Assembly (NCBI GenBank): GCA_023387815.1
Contig: JAEWHK010000074.1
Span: 1-64,000, forward strand
Direction of reading: 5' to 3'
DNA length: 64,000 bases
Origin: Pseudomonadota bacterium
GTDB taxonomy: Bacteria > Pseudomonadota > Gammaproteobacteria > Burkholderiales > Burkholderiaceae_B
Of the stretch, positions 16,935-26,012 are shown piece by piece (position 1 is the first letter of the stretch; each line of letters begins with the position of its first letter). The translations under genes were made by a program, and so were the position numbers. The notes under the pieces were generated by a model. The model was not told where the DNA came from. It searched no databases and saw nothing but the letters and a program-made list of their open reading frames with translations.

Positions 16935-18167
16935 TTGCGTACAGCAAAGAAGCCGGCGGCGGGCAGTCTGGATGGGATCAGGGTTTTGGATTTGTCTCGT
17001 ATATTGGCTGGTCCAAGTTGTACTCAGTTATTGGCCGATCTGGGGGCAGATGTCATTAAGGTGGAGCGGCCTGGCGTTGGAGACGATACCCGTAAGTGGG
17101 GTCCGCCGTATTTGAAAGATCAGAACGGCGAAGAACTGGACGAGAGTTCATATTACGCCTGCGCGAATCGAAACAAGAGATCTATTGCAATCGACATAAC
17201 GTCAGACGCGGGTCAGAAAATGATTCACGAGCTGCTCGATTGCAGTGATGTGTTGGTCGAGAACTTCAAAGTCGGTGATCTTGCCCGATTTGGTCTGGGC
17301 TATGAGCAGATAAAAGCAAAGTACCCACGACTGGTTTATTGCTCCATTACGGGATTTGGACAGGACGGACCTTACGCACAACGTCCGGGTTATGATTTTC
17401 TGGCCCAGGGTATGGGTGGAATCATGAGTATCACAGGTGAAATTGATGGCGAACCCCAGAAGGTCGCTGTCGGTATCACGGATATGATGACAGGAATGTA
17501 CGCCGCCGTTGGAATTCTTGCCGCCTTGCGACATCGCGATCGAACGGGCGAAGGCCAGTTTATTGATGTAGCGTTACTGGACACGCAAGTGGCCTGGCTG
17601 GCCAATGCGGGCACGTACTACCTGACCGAAGGGCACGCACCGCCGCGCCTTGGCAATGGGCATCCCAATATTGTTCCCTATGAAGTTTTTCCTGCCACTG
17701 ATGGCTATTTCATACTGGCAGTGGGAAACGATAAGCAGTTCCAGCGATTCTGCGACATAGCGCAGCGGCCGGAGCTTGCGATCGATCCGCGGTTTGCAAC
17801 GAATCGTGCACGCGTCGAAAATCGACAGGAACTGATCCCCATCGTGAAAGATTTTACGGCGCAACGAGATCGGAAGTTCTGGCTGGAAAACTGCGAGCGC
17901 GAGAAAATTCCTTGCGGACCGATCAATCGAATTGACGAGGTTTTTGCCGATCCGCAGGTCGTGCATCGCGGCATGAGTATCAAAATACCCAATGCCCGGT
18001 TCAGTGATGGAGAGGTTTCCCTGATAGGAAACCCCATTCATATGAGCAAGACAAATCCCACTTATCGATATGCACCCCCCGGCTTAGGAGAGCACACCCA
18101 GGAAATTATCAAGGAAATACGACAATCTGCCTGGAAGCGCTCTGTACTGGGGCCTGGTTTAGGATAG
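16935..18167 (+). CDS. Class III (CaiB/BaiF) CoA-transferase, candidate 3-sulfinopropionate CoA-transferase
   Basis: A 410-residue class III CoA-transferase. DGIRVLDLSRILAGPSCTQLL is the family opening, EDPGxGDDTR-like ERPGVGDDTRKWGP follows, and the catalytic aspartate sits in ITDMMTGMY (about Asp183, equivalent to Asp169 of formyl-CoA transferase). Such enzymes move CoA between carboxylates through an aspartyl-anhydride. In Variovorax paradoxus TBEA6 a member of this family activates 3-sulfinopropionate; the desulfinase-like and dioxygenase genes nearby suggest the same role, by inference. The likely start is TTG 16935 with GAGGAG seven bases upstream; a GTG at 16881 lacks a ribosome site. 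It converges on the LysR gene. Confidence 0.8.
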   Translation: MRTAKKPAAGSLDGIRVLDLSRILAGPSCTQLLADLGADVIKVERPGVGDDTRKWGPPYLKDQNGEELDESSYYACANRNKRSIAIDITSDAGQKMIHELLDCSDVLVENFKVGDLARFGLGYEQIKAKYPRLVYCSITGFGQDGPYAQRPGYDFLAQGMGGIMSITGEIDGEPQKVAVGITDMMTGMYAAVGILAALRHRDRTGEGQFIDVALLDTQVAWLANAGTYYLTEGHAPPRLGNGHPNIVPYEVFPATDGYFILAVGNDKQFQRFCDIAQRPELAIDPRFATNRARVENRQELIPIVKDFTAQRDRKFWLENCEREKIPCGPINRIDEVFADPQVVHRGMSIKIPNARFSDGEVSLIGNPIHMSKTNPTYRYAPPGLGEHTQEIIKEIRQSAWKRSVLGPGLG

Positions 18168-18181
18168 ATGGACTGGTAACT

Positions 18182-19060
18182 TCAATCTTCGTTCTCTGGA
18201 ATGAGGCTATTGAATGCGCCAATCACCTGGGACGTCAGCATGGCCTGTGGATGGTTCTTCCTTTCAACGAGGCAGACATCGCGTTGAAAGTCAGAGATCG
18301 CCACGACTTGCAGCTGAGAGTCCAGATGTCTTGAGTTGCCGAAAACCAATGGTACGATTGATACGCCCAGCCCCTGTTTTACAACAGCGGTCACCGCATC
18401 CAGAGAATTGAGTTCCATTTCAGGATGGACTTTGATTCCCAGTCTGAGTAAAAAGTCGTCGATCTGACGACCTGCCCAGGTTTGACGGTCAAAGGCAATG
18501 TAGGGATACTCGCGGAATGTTGCTGTCATGCCGTCGTAACGGAGATCTTTTGGGAGCAATAGCGCGTAGGGTTCCGAGTAAAGATGATGAACTTCCAGGT
18601 TTAATAGCAGTTGTTTGGGAGGTTGAGTGACGATGGCCGCATCCAGAATGCCGCTATCGACTTGTGTCATCAGTTCAACCGAGTTGCCTGCTATGATCTT
18701 CACTTCCAGTTTTTGGTTTTCATCGCGAAGCCGCTGTAATAAGGGAGGCAATGTGCCAGTCAATGCACTGTTGACAACGCCCAGCGTTAAATGACCTGCA
18801 ATGACCTTGTCCTGCGAAAGCTTTGTCATCTCGTCATAGATAGCCAATACCTGTTCGGCGAGAGGGACCAGACGATGGCCCACGGAAGTGAGACGCAAGG
18901 AGCGCTTGGTGCGAACAAACAACTCTGCATCAAGGTTCTGCTCCATCATTTTCAACTGTGCGCTTATGGCGGCAGGCGAGCGATGTACGTGGGTGGCGGC
19001 AGCGGCTACGGTGCCATGACGGTGAACTGCAAGAAATGCTCTTAATGATAGTATTAACAT
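18182..19060 (-). CDS. LysR-family regulator between CoA-transferase and dioxygenase
   Basis: A LysR regulator of about 292 residues. HTH at about 5-60 (SLRAFLAVHRHGTVAAAATHVHRSPAAI), ligand domain from about 85 (LTLGVVNSALTGTLPPLLQRL). ATG 19060 is used; a TTG 12 codons upstream is possible. It is divergent from the thiol dioxygenase at 19140, whose promoter lies in the 80-base spacer, so it is the natural regulator of that gene and perhaps of the adjoining CoA-transferase. LysR genes accompany the 3-sulfinopropionate genes described in related bacteria. Inducer not determinable. Confidence 0.82.
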   Translation of the reverse strand: MLILSLRAFLAVHRHGTVAAAATHVHRSPAAISAQLKMMEQNLDAELFVRTKRSLRLTSVGHRLVPLAEQVLAIYDEMTKLSQDKVIAGHLTLGVVNSALTGTLPPLLQRLRDENQKLEVKIIAGNSVELMTQVDSGILDAAIVTQPPKQLLLNLEVHHLYSEPYALLLPKDLRYDGMTATFREYPYIAFDRQTWAGRQIDDFLLRLGIKVHPEMELNSLDAVTAVVKQGLGVSIVPLVFGNSRHLDSQLQVVAISDFQRDVCLVERKNHPQAMLTSQVIGAFNSLIPENED

Positions 19061-19139
19061 GATAGTTCCGACAGGTTGAAAAAAATTTACCGACAAGCAG
19101 AAACGATTTGCCTCAATTCATTCTAAAAGGAGATGACAA

Positions 19140-19700
19140 ATGAATTACCCGAAACCATTTCAGGAATTTGTGGAGAAACTGACAAAAATAATTGATGAAG
19201 CAGACGGAGATGAGGAAACGATACTTGCCCAAGGCAAACCTTTACTGGCGGAACTGGTATCGAATGACAACTGGCTTCCCGAAGAGTTTGCACAACCTGA
19301 TCCTCAATATTATCAACAGTATTTGTTGCATGCGGACCCGGATGACCGCTTCTCTGTTGTCAGCTTTGTCTGGGGGCCAGGGCAAACCACACCGGTACAC
19401 GACCATACGGTATGGGCGTTGATCGGCATGATGCGAGGTTCAGAAAAAGGAGAAATGTTTACGCTGAGTGAACCCGGCAAGCCAATGGTACGACAATCGG
19501 AGGAAATCATGAAGCCAGGTATGGTGGACTGTGTTTCGCCGACACTTGGCGATATCCATCGTGTATCCAACGTCTACTCAGATCGCGTCTCTATCAGTAT
19601 CCATGCGTATGGCGGCAATATCGGGAAAATCAAACGTCACGTTTACGATGCCAATACCGGTGCTACGAAGGAATTCGTATCCGGGTACTCCAATAAGTAA
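19140..19700 (+). CDS. mdo: Thiol dioxygenase of the cysteine dioxygenase family, likely 3-mercaptopropionate dioxygenase
   Basis: A 186-residue cupin. Iron ligands His87 and His89 lie in VHDHTVWALIG and His140 in GDIHRVSN; the conserved tyrosine is Tyr157 in HAYGG. The cysteine that forms the Cys-Tyr crosslink in mammalian cysteine dioxygenase is absent (Ala93), and glutamines in YYQQYL lie near the place of the substrate-binding Arg60, matching the Gln-type group that prefers 3-mercaptopropionate. Arg166 fits the substrate-binding Arg of that group. The reaction is thiol plus O2 to sulfinate, here probably 3-sulfinopropionate. AAGGAG lies before the start. A long inverted repeat follows. 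Cysteine or mercaptosuccinate remain alternatives. Confidence 0.8.
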   Translation: MNYPKPFQEFVEKLTKIIDEADGDEETILAQGKPLLAELVSNDNWLPEEFAQPDPQYYQQYLLHADPDDRFSVVSFVWGPGQTTPVHDHTVWALIGMMRGSEKGEMFTLSEPGKPMVRQSEEIMKPGMVDCVSPTLGDIHRVSNVYSDRVSISIHAYGGNIGKIKRHVYDANTGATKEFVSGYSNK

Positions 19701-19730
19701 TTGATTGGTTCAGCGCTTGCGTTGGTCGCC

Positions 19731-19778
19731 GCGCCGCATCCTTGCATTTGTCTATGGCAGATGACAAGGATGCGGCGC
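19731..19778 (+). terminator. Long perfect inverted repeat after the dioxygenase gene
   Basis: GCGCCGCATCCTTG (19731-19744) pairs perfectly with CAAGGATGCGGCGC (19765-19778) across a 20-base loop, 30 bases after the dioxygenase stop. The following T run is weak (TTTCGC), so it may be a terminator or an mRNA-stabilising hairpin. It separates the dioxygenase from the Bug-headed operon. Confidence 0.6.
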
Positions 19779-20007
19779 TTTCGCATGCGTGCGAAAGCTG
19801 AACCTGGGCGCGAGGATGAATCCGAGTAACGGTAGTTCCGTTGCTTAGCCCAAAAATTTTGATGTTTTTTTATACGAGTCTCTCTCTGTATTATTACAGT
19901 CAGCATCGCAGGAAAAGTTTGAAGCGAATGCGCGTAATGAAAATCAAAAAGCGGATCTATGAATCCCAATTACCAAAACCCGATACGTCCTCATAGGACA
20001 GTGGAGA
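19779..20007. other. Spacer upstream of the Bug-headed catabolic operon
   Basis: AT-rich promoter region with no gene visible. The nearest ribosome-site-like motif to the Bug start is GTGGAG at 20000-20005. No convincing -35/-10 pair stands out. Confidence 0.4.
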
Positions 20008-20976
20008 ATGGAGATGAGACAAACAAAGTGCGCAATGGCATTTGCCATTGCGATTTCAACCCTGCTTTTTTCCGGTGCGGCACGTGCGGAGTGGCCAGAG
20101 AGGCCAATCACGCTTGTGGCGCCTTATCCTCCTGGCGGAAATGCCGACGTGATGGCAAGACTCGTTGGCCAGTCTCTGGGAAAAAGGCTAGGGCAAACGG
20201 TCGTCGTAGAGAACAGGCCAGGCGCGGGCGGAATGGTTGGTTCTCACTACGTGGTCAATGCCAAACCTGATGGCTACACCTTTCTGCTTGGCAGTATTGC
20301 AAACTCGTTGTACCCGTACTTTATCAAGAATGTTCCCTATGACGTAAAAACAGACCTTGTGCCTGTATCGCATATTGTGAATGTACCCAACTTCTTCGCT
20401 GTTTCACCCAAATCAAAATTTCAGAGTGTACCGGCGCTGATTGAAGAGGCCAAAAAGAACCCCAACGCCGTCAGTTGCGGGACAACCGGCGTCGGCACCA
20501 GCACTTACCTTTCATGCGAGCTGTTCAAGTCAAAACTCGGCCTGAAAATCACCAACGTGCCTTATAAGGGCGGGGTTCCTGCAATGACAGATGTGATAGG
20601 CGGGCAAACCACGTTCGTCATTGCCAACGAGGTTCTGCCCTATGCGAAGGACGGAAGGCTGAACGCGATTGGGGTGACATCGAAAGAGGCGTCACCATTG
20701 GCGCCACAGATCAAACCCATCTCTGAGATCATCAAGGACTTTGACGTTGTTTCCTGGTACGGCGTTTTCGCACCGGCAAAAACCGACCCCGCCATTGTTG
20801 AAAAGATCAGCAGCGAGATCCAAAAAGTGGTCCAGGAAGACGACGTAAAGAAAAAAATGGCGACGATTGGTGCAACGCCTGTTGGAAGCACACCGGCAGA
20901 ATTCAAAACCTATTTTGATTCCGAGGTCGATAAATGGGCCAGGGAAACCAAGGCGATGAATATTCGACCCAACTGA
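20008..20976 (+). CDS. Bug-family tripartite tricarboxylate receptor protein
   Basis: A 322-residue periplasmic binding protein of the TctC/Bug family. The signal peptide ends near GAARAEWPER. Family motifs include ITLVAPYPPGGNADVMARLV, VVENRPGAGGMVG, AKPDGYTFLLG and KITNVPYKGGVPAMTDVIGG. Bug proteins capture carboxylates for TctAB-type permeases or for sensing; no permease is in the window. It heads a run of same-strand genes up to the acyl-CoA dehydrogenase, so its ligand is probably the substrate of that pathway, for example a thiocarboxylate. ATG 20014 two codons on is an equally good start. Confidence 0.85.
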   Translation: MEMRQTKCAMAFAIAISTLLFSGAARAEWPERPITLVAPYPPGGNADVMARLVGQSLGKRLGQTVVVENRPGAGGMVGSHYVVNAKPDGYTFLLGSIANSLYPYFIKNVPYDVKTDLVPVSHIVNVPNFFAVSPKSKFQSVPALIEEAKKNPNAVSCGTTGVGTSTYLSCELFKSKLGLKITNVPYKGGVPAMTDVIGGQTTFVIANEVLPYAKDGRLNAIGVTSKEASPLAPQIKPISEIIKDFDVVSWYGVFAPAKTDPAIVEKISSEIQKVVQEDDVKKKMATIGATPVGSTPAEFKTYFDSEVDKWARETKAMNIRPN

Positions 20977-21039
20977 CCCGCCTGCAGCTGCTTCGCTGGT
21001 TCTGATTACCGTTTATCAATATGTTCACTGGAGACTACT

Positions 21040-21381
21040 ATGCTTAATGACTGGAAACAACAACTGAGCAATACACGCAAGGCCGCTGGCAATTTATCGA
21101 AAGCAAACCCCAAGTTTGTGGAGGCCTATCAGGCGCTGAATCTGGCTCAGGGCGCCAATGGAAATCTGGATGCCAAGACTCGCGAGCTGATTGCACTGGC
21201 AGTGGCCGTAACCACCCGATGCGATAGCTGCATTGCCTCGCACGCCGCTGCTGCAAGGCAGGCCGGCGCCACAGAGGGAGAACTGAGTGAAGCCCTGGGC
21301 ACAGCCATTGCACTGAATGCAGGCGCAGCCTATGTTTATTCCATCAGAGCGATGGAAGCACATCAACAATTCGGCGAATAA
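21040..21381 (+). CDS. Carboxymuconolactone decarboxylase / AhpD-like protein
   Basis: A 113-residue all-helical protein of the CMD/AhpD fold. The active-site motif CDSCIASH gives Cys61, Cys64 and His68, the redox pair used by AhpD-type peroxidase partners. LDAKTRELIALAVAV precedes it. Proteins like this act as alkylhydroperoxidases or thiol-disulfide relays; true decarboxylases lack the CxxC. Position inside the catabolic operon (63 bases after Bug, 28 before the enolase-superfamily gene) suggests a pathway-linked redox or protective job, perhaps on a thiol or disulfide intermediate, which is inference. Confidence 0.82.
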   Translation: MLNDWKQQLSNTRKAAGNLSKANPKFVEAYQALNLAQGANGNLDAKTRELIALAVAVTTRCDSCIASHAAAARQAGATEGELSEALGTAIALNAGAAYVYSIRAMEAHQQFGE

Positions 21382-21409
21382 AGCCCACTCCCGACCAGAA
21401 AGGACACTT

Positions 21410-22612
21410 ATGAAAGTTGAAGACATCAAAACATTTGTATGTGACGCCGGTTGGCGGAATTACTATTTTCTGAAAATTACCGCTGATAACGGTCTGGTCG
21501 GGTGGAGCGAATTCGACGAAGGATTTGGCTCGCCGGGTGTCACCCATATCATTGAGCAATTGGGGGCGCGACTGATCGGGAAGCGCGTTGGCGACCATGA
21601 ACGCTTTTTCCAGGAGGCGAGCGCATTGACACGTCCTGCGCCAGGCAGTGTCATCGGCGAAAGTATCGGTGCGCTGGAAAATGCTTTGCTTGATCTGAAA
21701 GCAAAGCACCTTGGCGTGCCTTGCTACGAGCTATTGGGCGGCAAACTGCGTGATCGGATACGGGTCTACTGGTCGCACTGTGCAACATGGCGTATCAATC
21801 ACCCTGAATATTATCCGCCTGCTATTACATCGCTGGACGGTGTTGTACAGGCTGCAAGAGAGGTGAAAGACAAAGGCTTCACCGCGCTCAAAAGTAATAT
21901 TTTCATTCATGATGAAGGTAACCCCTATGCCTGGCGCCCGGGATTTGCCGTGCCTTTTCAGCCGGAACTGAATGCCGACAAGAAGGTTATCCGTAATATC
22001 AGAGCGCATCTGGAGGCCTTGATAGAAGGGGCCGGACCGGACGTTGATATTCTGTTTGATGTCAATTTCAATATGAAATCGGAAGGATTGGCGCGCCTTC
22101 TGCGGGAAATCAAAGATCTGGACCTGTTCTGGCTCGAGGTCGACAATTACAGTCCGAAAGCGCTGGCCCATGTTCGCAAAAACAGTCCGCATCCCATTAG
22201 TTCCTGCGAAACGCTGTTCGGTATTCGGGGCTTTCTGCCATATCTGGAGGCACAGGCGATCGATGTCGGGATTATTGATACGGTCTGGAATGGTGTCTGG
22301 CAGTCAATGAAAATCGCTGCAGTGTGTGAGGCCTTTGACGTCAACGTTGCACCGCATAACTTCTATGGTGATCTGTGCACGATGATGAATGTGCAGTTTG
22401 CCGCTGCGGTCCCCAATCTGAGAATCATGGAATGTGATATTGACCGCCTGCCGTGGGAAAGTGAACTCTATACGCATTCGCCAGAATTTGAAAACGGCCA
22501 CCTGATCGTGCCGGATCGGCCAGGCTGGGGAACGGACCCGATAGAGGAAATGTTATTGAAGCACCCGCCCAAGTCTACCGGCGGTCTGCTGCAATACAAA
22601 AAGAAAAACTGA
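21410..22612 (+). CDS. Enolase-superfamily enzyme, mandelate racemase subgroup
   Basis: A 400-residue enzyme with the capping domain (1-120) and a TIM barrel. Metal ligands are Asp217 (LFDVN), Glu243 (WLEVDN) and Glu267 (SCET). Candidate acid/base residues are Lys161 (ALKSN) and His316 (APHNF), paired with Asp290. These enzymes remove the proton alpha to a carboxylate and then racemise, dehydrate or eliminate. Sugar-acid dehydratase is the usual annotation, but the nearby genes handle short acyl-CoAs, not sugars. ATG 21410 has AAGGA upstream. Substrate unknown; a beta-elimination releasing a thiol is worth testing. Confidence 0.78.
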   Translation: MKVEDIKTFVCDAGWRNYYFLKITADNGLVGWSEFDEGFGSPGVTHIIEQLGARLIGKRVGDHERFFQEASALTRPAPGSVIGESIGALENALLDLKAKHLGVPCYELLGGKLRDRIRVYWSHCATWRINHPEYYPPAITSLDGVVQAAREVKDKGFTALKSNIFIHDEGNPYAWRPGFAVPFQPELNADKKVIRNIRAHLEALIEGAGPDVDILFDVNFNMKSEGLARLLREIKDLDLFWLEVDNYSPKALAHVRKNSPHPISSCETLFGIRGFLPYLEAQAIDVGIIDTVWNGVWQSMKIAAVCEAFDVNVAPHNFYGDLCTMMNVQFAAAVPNLRIMECDIDRLPWESELYTHSPEFENGHLIVPDRPGWGTDPIEEMLLKHPPKSTGGLLQYKKKN

Positions 22613-22669
22613 TTTTTCCACGACCTGCGCACAGCAGATGCCCATCAGCCCAGATACGAGAGACACACT

Positions 22670-23602
22670 ATGCATATTCTTATTCCAGAACGTATTCTAC
22701 CGGAGCAACTGGAACGCCTGAAAGCGGCACATGACGTGCACTATGACGCCAATCTGGTCAATGATGCAGAGCGATACATTGAGCATGCAAAAGAGGCGGA
22801 TGCGATCATTATCCGGAATATGTCGCAGTTGCGCGGGCCCTTGCTGGAGTCGATGAAAAAATGCAGAGTCATCGGCAGGCTGGGCGTCGGTCTGGACAAT
22901 ATCGACGTGGAAAGCTGTAACAAGCGTGATATCCGGATTATTCCGGCCACGGGCGCCAACGCCCAGTCGGTCGCTGAGTATGTCATCACGACTGCAATGA
23001 TGTTACGCCGTCGTTCCTATCTGGGGACCGACCAGGTTGCCGATGGATTATGGCCAAAAATGGAAATGGTGCAGGGCAGGGAGATTGCCGGTGCCACGCT
23101 TGGGATTGTCGGACTGGGTTCCATCGGCCGGATGGTGGCCCGGCTGGCCCGGAATGTGGGCATGAAGACAATTGCCTATGATGCCAATGCAGGGGAATCT
23201 GCCGATGACAATGAGATTGAACGAGTCTCTTTTGATGAACTGCTTCGTCGTAGCGACATTGTCACACTGCATATTCCAAAAACGCCAGAGACCACAAATC
23301 TGTTTAACTCAGATGTGCTTGCCAGAATGGCGCCGGGATCCATTCTGATCAATAGTGCACGCGGAGGAGTTGTCGATGACGAGGCGGTGGTCGCATCTCT
23401 GAAAAAAGGACATCTTGGCGGCGCCGCCCTGGATGTTTTTGAGAGCGAACCGTTAGGCCCCACCTCCTATTTCAAGAATGTCCCCAATCTGGTTCTAACG
23501 CCTCATATTGCTGGCGTCACCCAGGATTCTGAACAGAGGGTGACCGAGCTGGTGGTGACTAAAGTGCTGGAATTTCTGGAAGGTAGCCGTTCTGTGAACT
23601 GA
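22670..23602 (+). CDS. D-2-hydroxyacid dehydrogenase family protein
   Basis: A 310-residue NAD(P)-dependent D-isomer 2-hydroxyacid dehydrogenase (SerA-like branch without the ACT domain). The nucleotide fold is TLGIVGLGSIGRMVARLA. Catalytic residues sit in NSARGGVVDDEAV (Arg), the Glu of ALDVFESEP, and His of LTPHIAGVT. It interconverts 2-oxo and 2-hydroxy acids. It is 57 bases after the enolase-superfamily gene and 21 before the acyl-CoA synthetase. It could process a 2-hydroxy acid released from the transported substrate, such as lactate-, malate- or sulfolactate-like compounds; no specific residue decides. Confidence 0.82.
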   Translation: MHILIPERILPEQLERLKAAHDVHYDANLVNDAERYIEHAKEADAIIIRNMSQLRGPLLESMKKCRVIGRLGVGLDNIDVESCNKRDIRIIPATGANAQSVAEYVITTAMMLRRRSYLGTDQVADGLWPKMEMVQGREIAGATLGIVGLGSIGRMVARLARNVGMKTIAYDANAGESADDNEIERVSFDELLRRSDIVTLHIPKTPETTNLFNSDVLARMAPGSILINSARGGVVDDEAVVASLKKGHLGGAALDVFESEPLGPTSYFKNVPNLVLTPHIAGVTQDSEQRVTELVVTKVLEFLEGSRSVN

Positions 23603-23623
23603 AGTAATACTGGAGGAGGCATC

Positions 23624-25120
23624 ATGCGCCGCTTGGGTGAGGCTATACAGGAATGGGTGAAAAACACCCCGGATAATCCGGCGATATCTGACGCGGATCA
23701 TGCTTTCAGTTATCGGGCACTCGATCAGGCAATGGCCGAGTGCCGGGAGCTGTTAAGAAGTTATGGACTCACGGCTGGTGATCGAATCGCGCTGATTGGT
23801 GAGAACAGCACAACGCTGGCCATCTTTATTCTGTCGGCGGGGCTGGATGACATCTGGGTGGTACTTGAAAACGCACGCAGAGCGCCGCTGGAAACCGACG
23901 CAGTCTGCGAACACGCGCAGCCCAAAAGAATATTCTATCTAACTGAAAACTCGCCTTCAGCGCTTGGACATGCCGAAAGACATCATGCAAAGCCTGCCTC
24001 CGCCTCATTTGGCTCTTTCTACGTCGGTCAGGAATTGAACTCTGTGCCGGAGGAATGTTTTGAATCAGCCAAAGACCAGGTTGCGGCGCTGATTTATACA
24101 ACGGGCAGCACAGGCATTCCTAAAGGCGTGATGCTCACGCATGCGAACTTGCTCTATATCGGCAATCAAATGAAAAAGCATAGACAAATGGCGCCGAAAG
24201 ACAGGGTATATGGTGTTCTCTCTATTACACATGTAATGGGTCTGGCATCGGGTCTGGCAGGCACGCTGGTTTCCGGCGCGCATATCAGGCTTGTGCCGCG
24301 ATTCTCCGACGCCGACTGTGTAAAAAGCCTTATCAATGAAGGCATTACGGTTCTTCAGGGCGCGCCTGCCATGTTTTCGAAACTGGCAAATTCGACGGAT
24401 ATGAAAGATTGTCGCCCCACCAGCCTGAGGTTTATTGCAGCAGGCGGCGCGCCGCTGGACCCGTCTGTCAAACAGCATGTAGAAGACTGCTTTGGTCTGA
24501 TCTTGCATAACGGATATGGCTTAACGGAAGGCGCTGCGATTTGCTGGACAAGGCTGGACGACAGAAACGCAGATTGCACTGTGGGGCCACCCAATTGTGA
24601 TATTGAAATAAAAATTCTGGATGACGAACGTAATCCTGTCAGGGAAGGCGAGCGGGGATCACTTTGGGCCAAAGGTCCGAATATCATGAAGGGCTATTTT
24701 CGCGACGCGGAGAAAACCGCGACGGTGCTGATGGCCGACGGCTGGATGAACACAGAAGATCTGGCAAGTCGGCTTCCCGACGGACGTGTTGTGATTGGCG
24801 GCAGATCCAAGGATCTGATTATCCGCTCGGGGTTTAATGTGTCCCCACTGGAAGTCGAGACGGCAATCAATGCTCACCCATCCGTGCAGAATTGTGCCGT
24901 ATTGGGCCAAAAGATTGACGGGAATGAGGAAGTGGTTGCCTTCATCGAGTTGTGTCCGGGCGCCGAACTAAGCTGTGACGACGTCACCGTTTTCTTGAAA
25001 GATCGACTTTCACCCTACAAGCGGCCTACACGAATCCACTTTATTGATTCGCTTCCCACTGCACCGAATGGGAAAATTCTTAAGCAGAAAGTCAGACAAA
25101 TATTGGAGGAACAGCTATGA
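23624..25120 (+). CDS. AMP-forming acyl-CoA synthetase
   Basis: A 498-residue ANL-superfamily ligase. The P-loop is YTTGSTGIPKGVMLTHAN (about 157-174). Later motifs are the NGYGLTEGA adenine-binding loop, the WMNTEDLASR hinge aspartate region and the C-terminal PTAPNGKILKQKVRQ with the catalytic lysine. It makes an acyl-CoA from a carboxylate and ATP. It overlaps the enoyl-CoA hydratase by four bases (ATGA), so the two act in series. Candidate substrates by context are acrylate or 3-hydroxypropionate-like C3 acids, or an aromatic acid; sequence alone does not choose. Confidence 0.85.
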   Translation: MRRLGEAIQEWVKNTPDNPAISDADHAFSYRALDQAMAECRELLRSYGLTAGDRIALIGENSTTLAIFILSAGLDDIWVVLENARRAPLETDAVCEHAQPKRIFYLTENSPSALGHAERHHAKPASASFGSFYVGQELNSVPEECFESAKDQVAALIYTTGSTGIPKGVMLTHANLLYIGNQMKKHRQMAPKDRVYGVLSITHVMGLASGLAGTLVSGAHIRLVPRFSDADCVKSLINEGITVLQGAPAMFSKLANSTDMKDCRPTSLRFIAAGGAPLDPSVKQHVEDCFGLILHNGYGLTEGAAICWTRLDDRNADCTVGPPNCDIEIKILDDERNPVREGERGSLWAKGPNIMKGYFRDAEKTATVLMADGWMNTEDLASRLPDGRVVIGGRSKDLIIRSGFNVSPLEVETAINAHPSVQNCAVLGQKIDGNEEVVAFIELCPGAELSCDDVTVFLKDRLSPYKRPTRIHFIDSLPTAPNGKILKQKVRQILEEQL

Positions 25121-25863
25121 ACGATGCCGTCACTTATCAGTCGCAAGAGGGGATAGCCATTATCACGATCAATCGCGAAAACCGAATGAACGCGATTGGC
25201 CCGGAAGTAGAAGCGGGACTCGCAGAGGCATGGAATATGTTCAATTCAAAGCCTGAAGACAGAGTCGCGATACTCACCGGCGCCGGCACGAAAGCGTTTT
25301 CGGCAGGTAAAGATATGGCGTCGACCGCGCCGCCAGACTATCGCAGCTTTACCCCCAATGTTGGCGTACAGCTGGAGAAGCCGTTAATTGCAGCGATCAG
25401 CGGCTGGTGCATTGGTGGCTCCATCGTGCTCGCATTGATGTGTGATCTTTGTGTTGTGACCGAAGATGCGAAGTTTATGTATCCCGAGGCGAAGCTGGGA
25501 TTTGCCGGCGGCATGATCGCTTCGGCGGCAGCCCGCATTCCGCATAAAGTGGCGATGGAACTGATGCTGCTGGGAGAGCCGATCACTGCGCAACGAGCCT
25601 ATGATGTGGGAATGGTCAATCGTGTGGTGCCGGCCGGTCAGCATATGGAAGAGGCCATGAAAATTGCAAGAGTCATGGTGAAAAATGCGCCGCTAGTCAT
25701 GAGCATGCTTAAGCGAATGGCGGATCAGACCGTTCCCAAGAGTCCTGTTGAAATTGCCGGTCACGCCTGGCGGGAAAATCAGCGCGTCTTCAGCAGTGAA
25801 GACTTTGCTGAAGGCATCGCCAGCTTCACCGAAAAACGCCCCCCCGTTTTTAAAGGCATTTGA
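25117..25863 (+). CDS. Enoyl-CoA hydratase/isomerase family protein
   Basis: A 248-residue crotonase-fold protein. ITINRENRMNAIGPEVEAGL begins the fold, AFSAGKDMA and ISGWCIGGSIVLALMCDLCV form the oxyanion hole, and YPEAKLGFAGGMIASAAARIP covers the usual active-site segment. Of the two glutamates of classical hydratases, one may be the Glu of YPEAKLGF, but the second position reads glycine/alanine-rich (GGMIASAA), so hydration activity is uncertain and isomerase, decarboxylase or thioesterase roles are open. It is translationally coupled to the acyl-CoA synthetase. A 149-base gap separates it from the reductase gene. Confidence 0.8.
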   Translation: MNDAVTYQSQEGIAIITINRENRMNAIGPEVEAGLAEAWNMFNSKPEDRVAILTGAGTKAFSAGKDMASTAPPDYRSFTPNVGVQLEKPLIAAISGWCIGGSIVLALMCDLCVVTEDAKFMYPEAKLGFAGGMIASAAARIPHKVAMELMLLGEPITAQRAYDVGMVNRVVPAGQHMEEAMKIARVMVKNAPLVMSMLKRMADQTVPKSPVEIAGHAWRENQRVFSSEDFAEGIASFTEKRPPVFKGI

Positions 25864-26012
25864 AATAATCGTGCCGCGACTGTATGCTGGAACTTGTTGA
25901 TCGCCTGCGGGAGATCGTTGCGACGCTGCTATCGTGAGGCCAGTAGGTCTTTAGAACCTGCCATCCGAATGCCTTTGAATCATGATTAATATCGTAATAG
26001 GAATAGAAAAGT

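Noticed and set aside
19140..19700. Classical cysteine dioxygenase as the firm call
   Set aside because: The crosslink Cys is absent (Ala93) and the Gln-type features and desulfinase neighbour favour 3-mercaptopropionate, though cysteine is not excluded.
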